A stretch of DNA of 38,950 nt, from contig NKYR01000062.1 in assembly GCA_003184365.1 (NCBI GenBank), forward strand, positions 182,847 to 221,796, given 5' to 3'. The notes below the pieces were generated by a model. The model was given only the letters and a program-made list of their open reading frames with translations. It was not told where the DNA came from and ran no database searches. Below, piece by piece: positions 22,056 through 33,300 of this stretch (positions are counted from its first letter, which is position 1; every line of letters begins with the position of its first letter). The translations under genes were made by a program, and so were the position numbers. Source of the stretch: Evernia prunastri. Taxonomy: Eukaryota > Ascomycota > Lecanoromycetes > Lecanorales > Parmeliaceae.

Positions 22056-22725
22056 TCTGTTAAGATAGTATGATAGATTGCAATGTAGTGACCGTGCAAG
22101 GGAGTGTTTAGATAGTGTTATTGATACAAGTTGAAAAGGCAAGTGGTGCAGAGGATGTAAAGAAGGTGGTGCGAAGAAAGACAAGACAAAGAGAAGTGAG
22201 AAAAATAATAGAGAAGATTTGATTACTCCGTACTCTACAGAATTCGCGTCTCTTAGCTAGCGTCAGGGGTTGAAACCTTAAATATCCAGAGGCAGCCACA
22301 ACAGGGTTCAGGGGAATATGTAGCGCCAGGTACCCAGCCAATTAAGACCTAAAAATATCTTTTTCGCGTTGGTCAGACAAATAGGGTACGAGAACGCCGT
22401 TATGTTTACATAATTACTCTAGAATCACCACATAAATTAATCGATTACCGTATTATTGTTGCCCTTCTCATTCTTCAGACTTCAACAGATTGCCTTTTGG
22501 TTCCAGTAATAACTAATCAGTGTGATAAATGATAAAATACTAACGGTAATAATAATAATAATAATAATAATAATGATCAAGGTTCATTCTCAGCCAGTAC
22601 CACACTACATCAGTCACGCATCATATCTCCATATGTAATTGGCATCACCTCCGAGCCACGCTATGCTTTCCTTGCATAGCATTACTGTAGAGTACACAAC
22701 ACGAGAGACACAAGATGGAAGGCCC
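22056..22725. other. GH17 promoter and E2 3' region
   Basis: No gene supported. A (TAA)n microsatellite of about 28 bases lies at 22547-22574. Confidence 0.55.
22547..22574. repeat. (TAA)n microsatellite
   Basis: About nine uninterrupted trinucleotide units in the intergenic region between the GH17 promoter and the E2 gene end. Confidence 0.9.
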
Positions 22726-24031
22726 TCACAGCCGTCTCAATCCCACTCTGATTTTTCCTTTCACACCGCTCGTACGGGAGGACTTAATTCCAGGTCCAGG
22801 CTTTTCGATCAACTTTCTAACTTCGCAGATATCAAGCGCATCCTCTTTGCCCGAGTCTGAGCAGATTCTCTTAGTAGGCCTTTCCTCGGAAACGATACTG
22901 CCCATGCCGTTGGCCCCCATTTCTTGGACACTACGGCCGGTCATGTTCCCGCCTTGACTCCTTTCAGCTAGTTGTAAGCCTCTCCGAGAACTATCTGACG
23001 CGGCGCTGCGTGCTGACGGATTCACTTTGTTGACAACATTCTGCTCTGAGGGATTCAGACACATTGTTACGGACACGTCATAATCTGACTCGACGATACG
23101 GAGATCGGAAAGTGGCCGCTTAGCCGAGGATGACCGTCGTGGGCTTAGTGCTGGGATTGCAGGCGGTGATGGCAAGGGATGATTCTCTTTCGACTCGGAC
23201 ATGTCACTTTCAACCTCGTCGGCTAGATCCTCCAGCGTATGGTAAGAATTGCTTGTTGCTGATTGTGTACTGGTAATGCGCTCGGGCAGATTTCTGATTA
23301 TCGGACTTGATAACGAGTTTGTAGATCTGATACCGCTTCTTGGCCTCTGTTCTGCGTCCTCCCTAATTGCTGTACCCACTGTCTCCCCTCGCCTCTTTGC
23401 CGCGTTCACTTCATCGAGATATTCAAAGGGTATTCTCGCATGAATTGAAGTCATGAGTCTGGCTTGACGAGCAAATGAGTCGTAATCGTCCTGCAAAAGA
23501 TGGCCAGCAGTAGCATTGAGAGCAGAATCTGGATTTGGAGAAATTAGGAGACAGTATATCGTCTGGTTGATGCACATCAGCATTGAAAGTGAAAAGCCAT
23601 CGAGCGAAAAGTGACTGAGAACGTACAATCAGCACATCCCGTAGAGTCAATCTTGGCTGCCAGTCCTTTTTCAGAGTATCTACGCACACGCTACCGGTGC
23701 TCTCATCGACATTGGGATGCCACATTCGAGTCCGAAAAGTTGCTTTCGGAGGCGCCTTAGGATATGATTCTGGTATCTTCAACGCAAGCCTCCAAAGCCC
23801 CTGTGCATAAGGAGTGCCAGTTGGGCCGTTTAGGAGGACGGTGACTTGTGTGAGATCGTCGACGGATGAATCTGGACTAGATGGGGGAAAGAGATAGCAA
23901 GGCGGGAGCTCGGAATGAAGCATTGCATGGTCGGCGGCAAGCCTGCGGAGCGTGGACGAATTCTGGAATATTCAGTACTTCTCTTCAAGATGCAGTGATG
24001 TGCTTTGTGGGTAAATGGAGGTACTCACCAT
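22726..24031 (-). CDS. E2 ubiquitin-conjugating enzyme with long C-terminal tail (391 aa)
   Basis: Model: complement(join(22726..23562, 23627..23962, 24029..24031)); all phase 0. The first coding exon is the ATG alone, followed by a 66-bp intron. This choice is forced because the upstream frame does not match the E2 frame. The UBC fold shows VTVLLNGPTGTPYAQGLW, a MWHPNVDE motif (H83) and the catalytic cysteine C94 in GSVCVDTLKKDWQ. LLISPNPDSALNATAG follows. The pattern resembles the UBE2S-like group. After the catalytic domain (to about residue 165) runs a roughly 225-residue Ser/Asp/Glu/Arg-rich tail with no known domain. It could bind an E3 or substrate. The gene is divergent from the DUF4202 gene, with 339 bp between starts. 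Confidence 0.87.
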
Positions 24032-24370
24032 CACTCTTAATCGTTCTTATAAGGAGGGCTATAGTATGTAGGTAGTCCGAGAATAGGCTAGAAATGCAGG
24101 TTTCATCGAAATGTTGCGAAGCAGTTGTTGACATATTACCCGTACGCCGACACGCTAAGCCGAGTCGCCGATATTGCGTCATGATTGGCTGATTTTCGTA
24201 GATGACCCGATGTTTATCCGATATCTCAGCAAAGGAGTCTTGGCGTGTGCAGGAGATTGTGGAGATGCAGACCTTCGTATCGGCTTTGTTCAAAACGCCC
24301 ACCTTACGAGAAATAGAGAAAACAGGTTCTCTGTCTGACAGACAAGACTAGATTCTTCAGTCTTTCCGAG
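24032..24370. promoter_or_regulatory. Shared divergent promoter, E2 gene / DUF4202 gene
   Basis: 339 bp separate the two start codons. An open frame on the minus strand extends from 24302 to 23985 but cannot splice in frame to the E2. No specific binding site can be assigned by eye. Confidence 0.5.
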
Positions 24371-24961
24371 ATGTCCGAAGAGAAGCTGGCGACAGCTCTC
24401 AAGCTCATCGACGAGGCTCATTCAAAAGATCCAAAGACGATCGAAATAGATGGAAAAGAGAAACCATACGAACTCCACTACAGCCAAAAAATGAGCAACT
24501 TTCTTGAAAAGCGAAACCCTTCTGCGCCAGATACGTTACAAATAGCAATACGCGCTCAGCATTTCAGACGTTGGGAGATCCCGCGAGATTCATATGCAAT
24601 GAACAAAGTTGGCTACCATGCCTGGCGAACCTTTCTCAAGAAGAGGCAAGCGGATATGGCTTCTCAGATCTGCTTAGACTGTGGCTACTCTAAAGATGAC
24701 GCCACCAGAGTGGCTCACCTTATCAGAAAGGAGGATTTGAAGAATGATGAAGAGACGCAGACGCTGGAAGATGTGGCTTGCTTAGTGTTTTTGGATGACC
24801 AGTTTGAGGAGTTCGAGAAGCAGCATGACGAGGAGAAAGTTGTAAAGATCCTGCAGAAGACATGGGGGAAGATGAGCGAAAAGGGCCATGAACTTGCTCT
24901 CTCCCTCCCAATGACCGACAGATGCAAAGATATAGTTAGCAAAGCTCTCGCTGGAAGCTAA
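24371..24961 (+). CDS. DUF4202 domain protein (196 aa)
   Basis: Single exon with ATG at 24371. The DUF4202 family has no established activity; homologues occur in bacteria and fungi. Visible conserved segments: RAQHFRRWEIPRDSY, GYHAWRTFLKK, RVAHLIRKEDL, DEETQTLEDVACLVFLDDQFEEF and HDEEKVVKILQKTWGKMS. The conserved His (RAQHFRRWEIPR, AHLIRKE) and Asp (LEDVACLVFL) residues recall an HD-type helical hydrolase arrangement, but that is only an impression. The length is normal. The stop lies 97 bp from the stop of the convergent PNPOx-like gene. Confidence 0.88.
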   Translation: MSEEKLATALKLIDEAHSKDPKTIEIDGKEKPYELHYSQKMSNFLEKRNPSAPDTLQIAIRAQHFRRWEIPRDSYAMNKVGYHAWRTFLKKRQADMASQICLDCGYSKDDATRVAHLIRKEDLKNDEETQTLEDVACLVFLDDQFEEFEKQHDEEKVVKILQKTWGKMSEKGHELALSLPMTDRCKDIVSKALAGS

Positions 24962-25058
24962 CAGGCGAGGAGTGCCTGCTTTGTTCCTTATCGTGCCTGC
25001 AAAGCATTTGATCTATACCAGAACCTTTTCGACCCAATCGCTGAATAAGGGAAGTCGT

Positions 25059-26387
25059 TCAGGCTTTCTCTACCGACACTGTCTTGGCATACCTCTCGTT
25101 GACCTTGTTGGTGTCATCCCGGAACGCCCGCACGTGATCCGGCACATCTTCCAAGCGACCATGTCCTCCAGCTACCGGCTCTCCCACTGTTTCCCAAATT
25201 GGGACGACGCCGGTCCACACTCTCTGCAGCAAATTCTCTTTCTCGGTATCCTTTTTTTCGTCACCCGGGCCACCTGTCCTAATCTTCCCGCTTCCATTTA
25301 CAATCTTCACTTTCAAGATCGTTGTTGATGCCATTTCAGCTTTATCAGGTGGCGTCCTTGTGTGATCCCTGCCAAAGGTTCTGATGTCAGTATCCCCTCT
25401 GTAGGACAGTATTTCGAGCCTGAAGGTAGGGTTTGGGGAGTAAAGCAACTTTTCCGAGTCCCAAGATTTGTCTTGCGATCAAATTCTCTGCCTCTGGTAG
25501 GGGAAAATCATTTCAATACTTATTGACTTCGATACTTACCAACGACCGGGCACCACAGAGTTGGTGACCAATTCCATCGCCCATACCTTCTCTTCCACAT
25601 GCTAGAAAAGATTCGAGGTCAGTGCTTTTTTTTTCAAGCTGAAACGCCGAGCTATGAGACAGCGTAAACCGGTATCGAGAGCCTTTTGCTCTCGAAACGG
25701 CCAGAAGAAGTGAAATGTCGGCCCGAAAGTATACATACCTCCACCAGGCTCCCGTACCCAAAAAGCACCGCAGATCGATAATTATAACTATGTGAATTAG
25801 GCGTCAAGCTAAGCACTATGCCATCCACTTTCGTCGCGGCTATGGTTATGGCAAGACCGCTTTCGGGGTTTTCTCGCACTTGCTTCATTATACCGGAGCT
25901 TACATAGCCGTGGAGGTAGCAGTCCCTGCCTCAATTTGTTTCAGCATCGCTTCTTCTCCAGGGCAAGAACCGGAGTCGTCGTCAGGTTTGAGGAATTTCA
26001 AAGAGCCTCATGCTTGCAAAACATATTCTTGAGGCTCGAATATTGCTGCGAAGAGGAATGCATCACCTCAAAGGATACGTACAGCGGATCATTCAAATCA
26101 GCGCTTGGATAGTCGAAAGACCCCATGGTACCGATCATTGGAAGAATTGTTGGGAAAGGGTCGGCTGGATTTGAGGTGTTGAAAGAAACGTGGAGGACTG
26201 GAGACTCATTGATGATTGAGTGGATAGTGTGCAGGTCGTAGGTAGCTGTATTTGATCAAAGTCTCAATTGATGTCTCTAATACCACTCCATTCATTCCAA
26301 CATCTCAAGTAGACGACTCTTACCACGATCGTCCTTACGATGGACAGTGGTTTTTTCAACCTTTGGGTAAAGTAACGTCCGGCCCAT
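25059..26387 (-). CDS. Pyridoxamine 5'-phosphate oxidase-like flavin split-barrel protein (261 aa)
   Basis: Model: complement(join(25059..25368, 25540..25601, 25739..25925, 26083..26245, 26324..26387)). Splicing restores the fungal family signature step by step: MGRTLLYPK, SPVLHVSFNT, ILPMIGTMGSFDYP, LDCYLHGYVSSGIMK, AATKVDGIVLSLTPNSHSYNYRSAVL, KVWAMELVTNSVVPGRWDHTRTPPDKAEM, then KIVNGSGKIR and RVWTGVVPIWETVGEP. These proteins resemble bacterial flavin-nucleotide-binding proteins. Substrate unknown; true PNPO activity is unlikely to be assured by the family name. Intron 2 is 157 bp and intron 4 is 171 bp, longer than most here. A start at 26387 gives the usual short N-terminus. Confidence 0.87.
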
Positions 26388-27477
26388 GATGATAGCGATG
26401 ATACTTTTTGGTTGGTCGATTGATGGTGGAAACGACTGATCCGACCGCAGGTCGGTCGAAAAGCACTCGGCTGTGCAACTTTTATGTTCTCTGTAGCTAA
26501 CCCCAAGATACGAAGTGTGACTCAAGTCTAAGGTACCTACTTTAGTCTCTTAGATGCCTGCTCTAGGTCAATATGGGAGATCGACAGAAACCGTTCTAGA
26601 AAAGGCATGTGCTTCCGATGCGACTGCGCCTAAATCTTTCTATTAATCTACCTTACGATTGAAACGACGCCTCCAGATCACTCTCTGCTATGGACATTAA
26701 GGTAGCCTTCATATATTCGATGTATCCCTTTTCTCGCAGTCACAGACTCATGAGTCAGGCGTGCAGTATGCCTTCTGTTAACGCCATGGTTTTGAAGCAA
26801 TGAATACATGACGTCTTGGTGCCTTTCTTCATGTGTGCATACATGATACAGGGCTCGCTTGAATTGGTCGATCAAGGATCAAGCGGGTCTTTCTCTTCAG
26901 ATGGTTGCTTCTTACTTCTTGGCGCTTGAGATGACCACCCCCTCGACCATCACTAAAGTAGCCTGGCCAATGTATTGCAAATTCTTCAGCTTTTGTGATG
27001 GGAGGAGTTGCTCGTGGCTGGGAAAGTCAACGGTTGAAGTGTTTTGATGTCAATCCTGAAAGGCTTTTGGATGCCCACGAGATGCACAAGCAATAGAATA
27101 TAATATAGGTAACAGTTCCCCAAATCGAAGGGTTCGGTACCATATACGAGCCTTTAGTACTAGTGTCTCTACCACAAAGTCGACAGCTTGCCATTTCCCC
27201 CCCACAACCTTTAGAGTAAGCCTCTTACAGGAGAACGCGGGGCAATTAATTGTAGCCATTATTATTACACTCCGTCACGCCATCAACATCTTGTCTTTGC
27301 ATGGCTGTCACATTCGGCTCGAAATAAAATCCAGTCCCTGTTGTTCTTGTGCATGCTAACATCAACATTCAGCAACATTGGGTGATCGGATTACGTCGCC
27401 TTCTGTCCGCCTCCGTGTATTCATTTCTAAGTACCTTCAACTACACACAGCTTCCACTTCTTGCCTTGGAAATAGCA
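26388..27477. other. Divergent intergenic region, no gene recognised
   Basis: This lies between the PNPOx-like gene (minus) and the small hypothetical gene (plus). Short open frames (26678-26875 minus, 26859-27047 plus) have no recognisable content. Confidence 0.45.
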
Positions 27478-28054
27478 ATGACAGCCACAACTCCAAGAAC
27501 GCTTGGTAGCTACCTCTCAACCTCTCCTGTCCAGGCTCGCTGACCGTCGTCTAGGACTTGAAACCTCAATTAAGAACCTTGCCATTTCGTCTCCCGCCAA
27601 ACCCAAGACCTCCAAAGTCGTTGCCGACACCTGGGAAGAGGCTGCTTCTTCATCATCCTCTTCCAGTCCCACCACTCCGTCACCGCCCTCTACACCAACA
27701 GATGTGACCCCTGGCCCTCCGCCGCCAACACCAATCTCTCCAACTTCCTCCCAGTCGCGCAAGGAAAACACGGACTGGTCCACCTTTGCAAGTGCATATA
27801 CCCCCAGTTTCTCGGGCAGCACGCCCCGTTCTCCTACAGGTTCAGAGAAGAGACCGGAGAAATCATCGGCGGCGGCGGGACGCTTGATTGCTGGGGCACT
27901 AGGCGTGAAGCCACCCAAGAAGACCGACGAAAGCAAAGCGTATGAGCGGGCTGTGAGAGAGAAGGAGCGGAAGAGAAGAGACGCAGCTAAAGAGGAGGCG
28001 GGCAAGGCTGAGAGGGAGAAGGAGGAGGCGAGGAGGGCGATCTGGGAGGGATGA
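27478..28054 (+). CDS. Small hypothetical protein, Ser/Pro-rich with charged C-terminal helix; apparent frameshift near its 5' end
   Basis: I do not recognise a characterised family. The body (frame of 27503) has SRLADRRLGLETSIKNLAI, an acidic WEEA patch, a Ser/Pro/Thr-rich stretch, SRKENTDWSTF, AAGRLIAGALGV and a Lys/Glu/Arg-rich C-terminal helix ending RRAIWEG. No ATG is available in that frame. The nearest ATG (27478) gives a plausible N-terminus MTATTPRTLGSYLSTSPVQ in the preceding frame, which stops at 27541-27543. A one-base indel around 27525-27535, a sequencing error, or an unusual intron would join them. The candidate intron ending CTGTCCAG would be only about 29 bp and out of phase. 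Coding status is likely, because composition and length are protein-like. Confidence 0.6.
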
Positions 28055-28545
28055 ACGGTCTTGAGGAGAACCTGATGGTGGATGGATGAGGAACATGTGT
28101 ATATAACTTGGGTACGCATATACTGTTAAAGCGCCGCCGGAGTTCTGGCCATTCATGTAACTGGGTTTTGCGTTCAGCGTACATCAGGTAGGGCGTCGAC
28201 AGCACATTTTCAAAAGAAAGTTCATTTTCAAAAAGGTTGGTGCCATGGGAAGGATTCGAGCGAGACCCTAGCAGTATAAACAGCTCGTTACGAGTGATTA
28301 ACATGGCGACATAGAGCAATTGCACAAGATGGCACTGTTCAAATGATATTTTCTAGCTCATCTCCGTTATGAACTAAGCCCATCCCCTTCATATTCCTGA
28401 AAGCAGACCTGCGCCCTAAGCGCCCGCTGCAAAATGTGACCATCGATCGATTGGTGCAGAAGACCTGCAAGTTGAGTGGTATCACACGCCTCAGAACCAG
28501 CAGCGTTCTGCCATCCGACCAGGTGCTTCTGTCTCTCTTGCCATT
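28055..28545. other. Convergent 3' intergenic region
   Basis: This lies between the hypothetical gene and SUMO. Nothing else supported. A weak tRNA-like minus-strand segment at 28250-28320 was examined and rejected. Confidence 0.45.
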
Positions 28546-28913
28546 CTAAGCTCCACCGATCTGTTCCTGGTGTACTTCCAAAGTATCTCCATCGGCCATC
28601 TCAAGCTGCGTAGACGCAAGATTAGCAGCTGAATCTGGGCGACACGTTTGCAAAATAACGAAGGGCTCCAACTCACCGAGTCGGGGCTATCAGTTGGGTT
28701 GACCCGCGCACCATCGAAGAGAAAACGAACAGAGGAGGGGGCTTTTCCCTGGCGCTCACAGAAGGCGTTCATGAGCTTCGAGAGGGCGGTGGTGCGCTTG
28801 ATCTTGAAGAAGACCTCGTTGTTGTTGTCCGTAACCTTGATATTCAGGTGCTCGCTCTTGGGTTGGTCTTCGGCATTGCCGCCGGCACCAGGAGATTGAT
28901 CACGGTCAGACAT
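28546..28913 (-). CDS. SMT3: SUMO, small ubiquitin-like modifier (98 aa)
   Basis: Model: complement(join(28546..28605, 28677..28913)), intron of 71 bp, phase 0. SUMO is attached to lysines of many nuclear proteins through its C-terminal Gly-Gly after trimming. The sequence shows an acidic or polar flexible N-terminus, then HLNIKVTDNNNEVFFKIKRTT, LMNAFCERQG, VRFLFDGARVN and LEMADGDTLEVHQEQIGGA. The di-glycine is followed by one residue (A), so a SUMO protease would need to remove only that. The length is typical. The gene is divergent from Cmc4. Confidence 0.96.
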
Positions 28914-29395
28914 GGTTGATGCTAGAGTTGTCGTGGATGGTGTATTGCTGATGAAGTCGAGAGTGTTATTAGGAGGAGAGAAATCTGTGAGCGTATGATG
29001 CAGGGTATTTTGTTGTCACCAGGCTCTGATCTGTGTAATCATGCCTTGTGAGCGAGCAATACTAATTTGCTTTGTTCAGGTCATTTACCTGAAGGATGGG
29101 ACACGTTCTATTTCGGAAAATAGCAGTGCGTGACTGCAGAACGATAGAGTGGTAGGGTAAGGTAAGGTAGTTGTGAGGTGGCTGTCACATAAAATTAGAG
29201 AAGAGAATGTGTAAGGCAACTTGAAGTGTGAGGGAGTAAAGAGGCTTCTAGAATTCTCAGAATTCACTTTTGCCGAGCTTTCCCTGGTAGATTCCACTGC
29301 CGTACGTAAGGTACTATACGTATCATTACTTGATTACTTGTGTTACGGACGACATCATCACCCATCATCATTCGTTAAGGGATTGGAAAGGCAAA
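28914..29395. promoter_or_regulatory. Divergent promoter region, SUMO / Cmc4
   Basis: 482 bp between the two start codons. Open frames here have no recognisable product. The reverse strand holds pyrimidine-rich runs near 29085-29165 that suit a core promoter. Confidence 0.4.
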
Positions 29396-29869
29396 ATGGT
29401 CAGTAACCATTCCTGTGCGACTCGATATGGGCTTTGTCTCTATTCAAATTCATTTTGACTGATGCCTATCTAGGGGATTGAGGAAGACTTGAAGACGGAT
29501 CCGCCATGTCATTCCCTCGCTGTAAGTGTTGACTTGTGATGTTCGCATCTCGAAATACTGATCAATACGTAGTGTGCGATACAAGGTGAGGCCACATGAA
29601 GTGCTGTACAAAGTCAAATGGTCATATGAAATCTCTAAAATTGTTGCAGACTGCCTTCACAAGAACTCATACAAGGAGGAAAAATGGTAAGCATAGCCTA
29701 GTAGTAGAAAAGAGAACCCTAATTGGAAGGCAGTCAAAGCCAAGTCGACGATCTGTATAGGTGCTGCAATATTTTCTACGAGCGCGAGGGTGACGCCGCC
29801 CATACGGTATCTTGCCCGAAGACCAGTCTGTTGAGACTCAAGATGAAGCAGCGCACCCAACGTACATAA
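29396..29869 (+). CDS. CMC4: Cmc4-like twin Cys motif mitochondrial protein (78 aa, 5 tiny exons)
   Basis: Model: join(29396..29398, 29474..29521, 29573..29585, 29650..29686, 29734..29869). No single open frame covers it. I found it from the spliced cysteine pattern PPCHSLACAIQDCLHKNSYK, then EEKCQSQVDDLYRCC, then VSCPKTSLLRLKMKQR. Cysteine spacing (C-4-C-4-C-10-C-9-C-C) equals that of human CMC4. Such proteins fold in the mitochondrial intermembrane space through Mia40 disulfide relay; the exact function of Cmc4 is unclear. Exon 1 is the start codon alone and exon 3 is a 13-nt micro-exon. All introns are GT-AG and the phases close to 79 codons. The length suits the family. Confidence 0.87.
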
Positions 29870-30389
29870 AGATGTACGACTCGAGTCATTTGGTTGTCAG
29901 AGTGCCTGAAGATAGCGCCCTGTGAGACCCGTGGAAGACATGTGACGGCTCGCTGTTCTGTCAAGACCTTCATCGCCCACTGAAGAGTTCTGGTCTGCTA
30001 TTTAGAAAGCGTCAAAATCAATATTAGACGATCGTGAGCACGCAAAGAGATCCTCAAGGGATCTGAACAAACACTGATGGCTACTCCAAATTGGAGGTCT
30101 GTTCCGAGACTCTAATGATTGCCTGTATAGACATTGTTTGTAGAAACGAGAAAGAAAAGTTCACAAAACCACTTGTCTCAAATGACAAGCATAGAATTTT
30201 AAGCGAACTTCCTCGGCTATTTCTAGACGCGTCTTGCGCGACTGATTCTGCAACTCAATCAATCAACACGGCGAAAGTGGATGTAACATTCCCCCTGCAA
30301 CACTGAAAATCCATGGGTGAGTTTCGGGATATCGGCCTTGACCTACGCAACCGTCGGTTAAAGCTCTCAAACCTCAATCGTTCACAGAT
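29870..30389. other. Intergenic region upstream of the nucleoporin gene
   Basis: No recognisable product in the short frames (for example 30091-30306). Probably the Nup84/107 promoter and Cmc4 3' end. Confidence 0.4.
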
Positions 30390-33300
30390 ATGCCTTCAAG
30401 GCAAATGACAAGAGAGGAAAGCTGGAACAGCCTTCGCAGTTCAGAAGCTTCTGGTGATAATGTTGATGATGGGTTCTCGGATGCTAGTATCAACGATGAG
30501 TCCGATCATGGCTCGGAGCGTTCCACTACCGAGTCACCAACCTTTCCCACCGTCAGCGACGTTCATCGAGCACTTCACCCTCTGCAAGCTACTGCAGACC
30601 GTGTTGGCAAGCAAGTCGAGGAGTTTGCAGAGAACCTCGACCGTCTCAGCTTCAGAAATAAGCGCAGTCATACTAAGGACTTCAGCGATGTTCTGCCCCT
30701 CATCGATGCCTACAAGAAGATTGCTAGAGATACTGTACACCGCCTCCAGAGCTTGCACGCGCCTGAGAGACAGCAACAGCTTTCTAAGAAAACGAAACGG
30801 AGGCTTCGAAAGTCAAGCGCCAAATCCACGCCTGCGCCACCCCCACCAGAAAACGGAGATGATCGCGGTATGAGGACAAGTGTTGAAGACTTGAGGGGAT
30901 GGGAACTGGAAGAACAAACGTGGGACTTAGTTGGCCTTATGCTCCAGATCTGGTACCCCAAACGGGATCCATCACGGACTACGAATGTCAACGTCGAATC
31001 ACATCTTGTTAGGCCAAAGAAGGATGATGAAGTGCATCGATACTCCTCGGAGAAAGACGTTTGGAACAAATTTCTAGCGTTGGACGACCTAGCATGGGAG
31101 CGACACACAGTGGTGGAGTGGTTAAAAAAATGTGCGGATAATTTTGGTCAAGACATTGATCAGGTCGTAAAAGAGCTTGAATTGGGCGCGGACCGAGGGT
31201 CTGGTCTCTGGGCTCACAGCTGGCTGTACTCGAAAGAAGCGATCAAGTTTCAGAAACGCCTAAGATCATGGCCTCAAGCACTGGAACCGGATGATCCAGG
31301 TCTTGACACATCGCTGATGAACACGGAGAAAACGAAATCCCTGGTCACTCAGCTAGATCCAGATGCAATCACCCGCCAAAAAAGAAGCCTAGAGCAACAG
31401 GATTACTACTTTGAACGTGCTACGTGGCTCGCGTGCTGGGAGATGTTGAGGCGAGGAAAAGACTGGGATTACGTCCGAGACTGGTGTCATGAAAGAGGAG
31501 AAGGCTGGAGGGCTACAGCAGTTCGTGGAGATCCTCGAAACACCCGCTTCCCAACGTCTTCATCTGCAAATTGGCAGTCGCGAGCTTTGTGGCGCAAAGC
31601 CTGTGCTCTTGCTGCCAAAGATGGAAGTATTGAGGAGTACGAAAATGCAGTATACGGAGTCCTCAGCGGATATCTTCCAAGCGTCTTGAAGGTCTGCCGC
31701 AGCTGGGACGATTACCTGTTCGCCCATTATAATTCCTACTTGCTGCATTCGTTCGATCGTTATCTGAAATCGAGCTTTCCAGACAGGGTACCAGCTACAC
31801 TGAACGACAAACATGGTTCATTCAATTTCTCTGTCTTCGGCGGTCAACGTACGCAATCCGGGAACCAGATCGTGGAAAAGATGAAAAATCTTGAGACAAC
31901 CAGAGAAGAAGCGAGGGAGCCGCTCAAGATGTTGCAAGGCAGCTTGATTGCAAACACCTTTGATGACTTTGTTTTTAAGCACGGTGTCAGACTTACACAA
32001 GCAGCTAATGCTGAAGGGAGATCTAAGATCCTTGAACCTTTTGGGAACGATCGGATCCTCGAAGGAAGTGTGACAGCACCAATCAGCTTGGCGGACCATG
32101 ATCTTCTCCGTCTTCTAACGCATATCATATTCGTATTTCAGGATCTCGGATTCCAGTTTGGAGACGGCGAACGCCGCTCCGCCACGGACAGCATCATCGT
32201 CGCATACGTTGATTACCTTAGCAAAGCCGGCAAACAGCAACTACTACCCCTCTACGCCTCCCGCCTCTCATACCAAGTGTCGAAAACCTGCTTGGGCCGC
32301 CAGCTACCGGCAATCCAAGATCATCGTGAGCGCCAAACGATGATGAGTTTGATGAAGCAGTTTGGGATTGATGTCCCTGGTGTCCTTGCCCTGCAACTGC
32401 AGTTGATCATTACGGACACGCCGCTTACGCAGAGCAAGTGGCCTGCGCTGAAGATACTTGAACAGAGTAGTAAAGATGCGTCGAGCGTCCGTCCTATCCA
32501 GGCCGGTTTCCTCGGTGATGAAGTTACAGATGATCAAGAAGATCTAATCCACGGATTCGAGTGGTATATGCTACTTGATTTCCATTGGCAGCAAACCATG
32601 GCGGTAGGAGTACTGATATACAAGCATTTGTTACGTAAGTCTGCATAGGGTGATATTACCTGCGAGCGCTGAAATCAAGCTTCATCTAGGCTCACATAGG
32701 TTGGCGGCCGCGAGACGCCTGGCGCAGACAGTCTCGTTTTCTATAATATCTCTTGGGAAGACCAATGATGTTTTGGGAAAGCCGGTCGACATCAGCAAGA
32801 GCCAAGAATCAAGTGATGACGAGGGCAATCCAATCACCAGGAATCAAAGTAATAGATCACGCCACACACGAAGCTCGCAGCGCTCGGGCAGCCCGTCTGC
32901 GAAAATTGCACGTGGCGATCGTGAGCTTATGCTGAGTCAAGCAAGCACCTTCAGGGACTTCGAGAATCTCTTTACTGCCCTTGATGCGATGGAGGAATGG
33001 AAGAACCTTGCCGACGAAGCTGTCAAGTAAGTCCACCCAAGCCTTCAAAATGAGCAACTAGAATTCATTTGGTCTCGTGCACAGATACATCGAACAACGC
33101 CAAGATATCAGAGAGTGGAAAGATTCGTTTCAGAAAGCTTACAAAAGAGTTGAGACGACTACCGAGCCGTTGCTCCATGGATGGTTACGAAACCCCAAGA
33201 ATGGTAAGTGCGCCTTATGTCGTGCAATGGATCGAGCATTGCCTAACGGTGAAATTAGATGCAGAGGAGGAAGATTTTAGGCAGATACGCATAGCTTGTT

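Noticed and set aside
27517..28119. 200-codon minus-strand frame opposite the small hypothetical gene
   Set aside because: It mirrors the Ser/Pro- and Lys/Glu-rich codons of the plus strand and lacks protein-like patterns; the plus strand has a better composition.
28250..28320. tRNA-like segment on the minus strand (GCCATGT...CATGGC outer pairing, TCGAATCC motif)
   Set aside because: The outer stem pairs, but the T-arm and anticodon stems do not form and the A and B boxes are poor matches.
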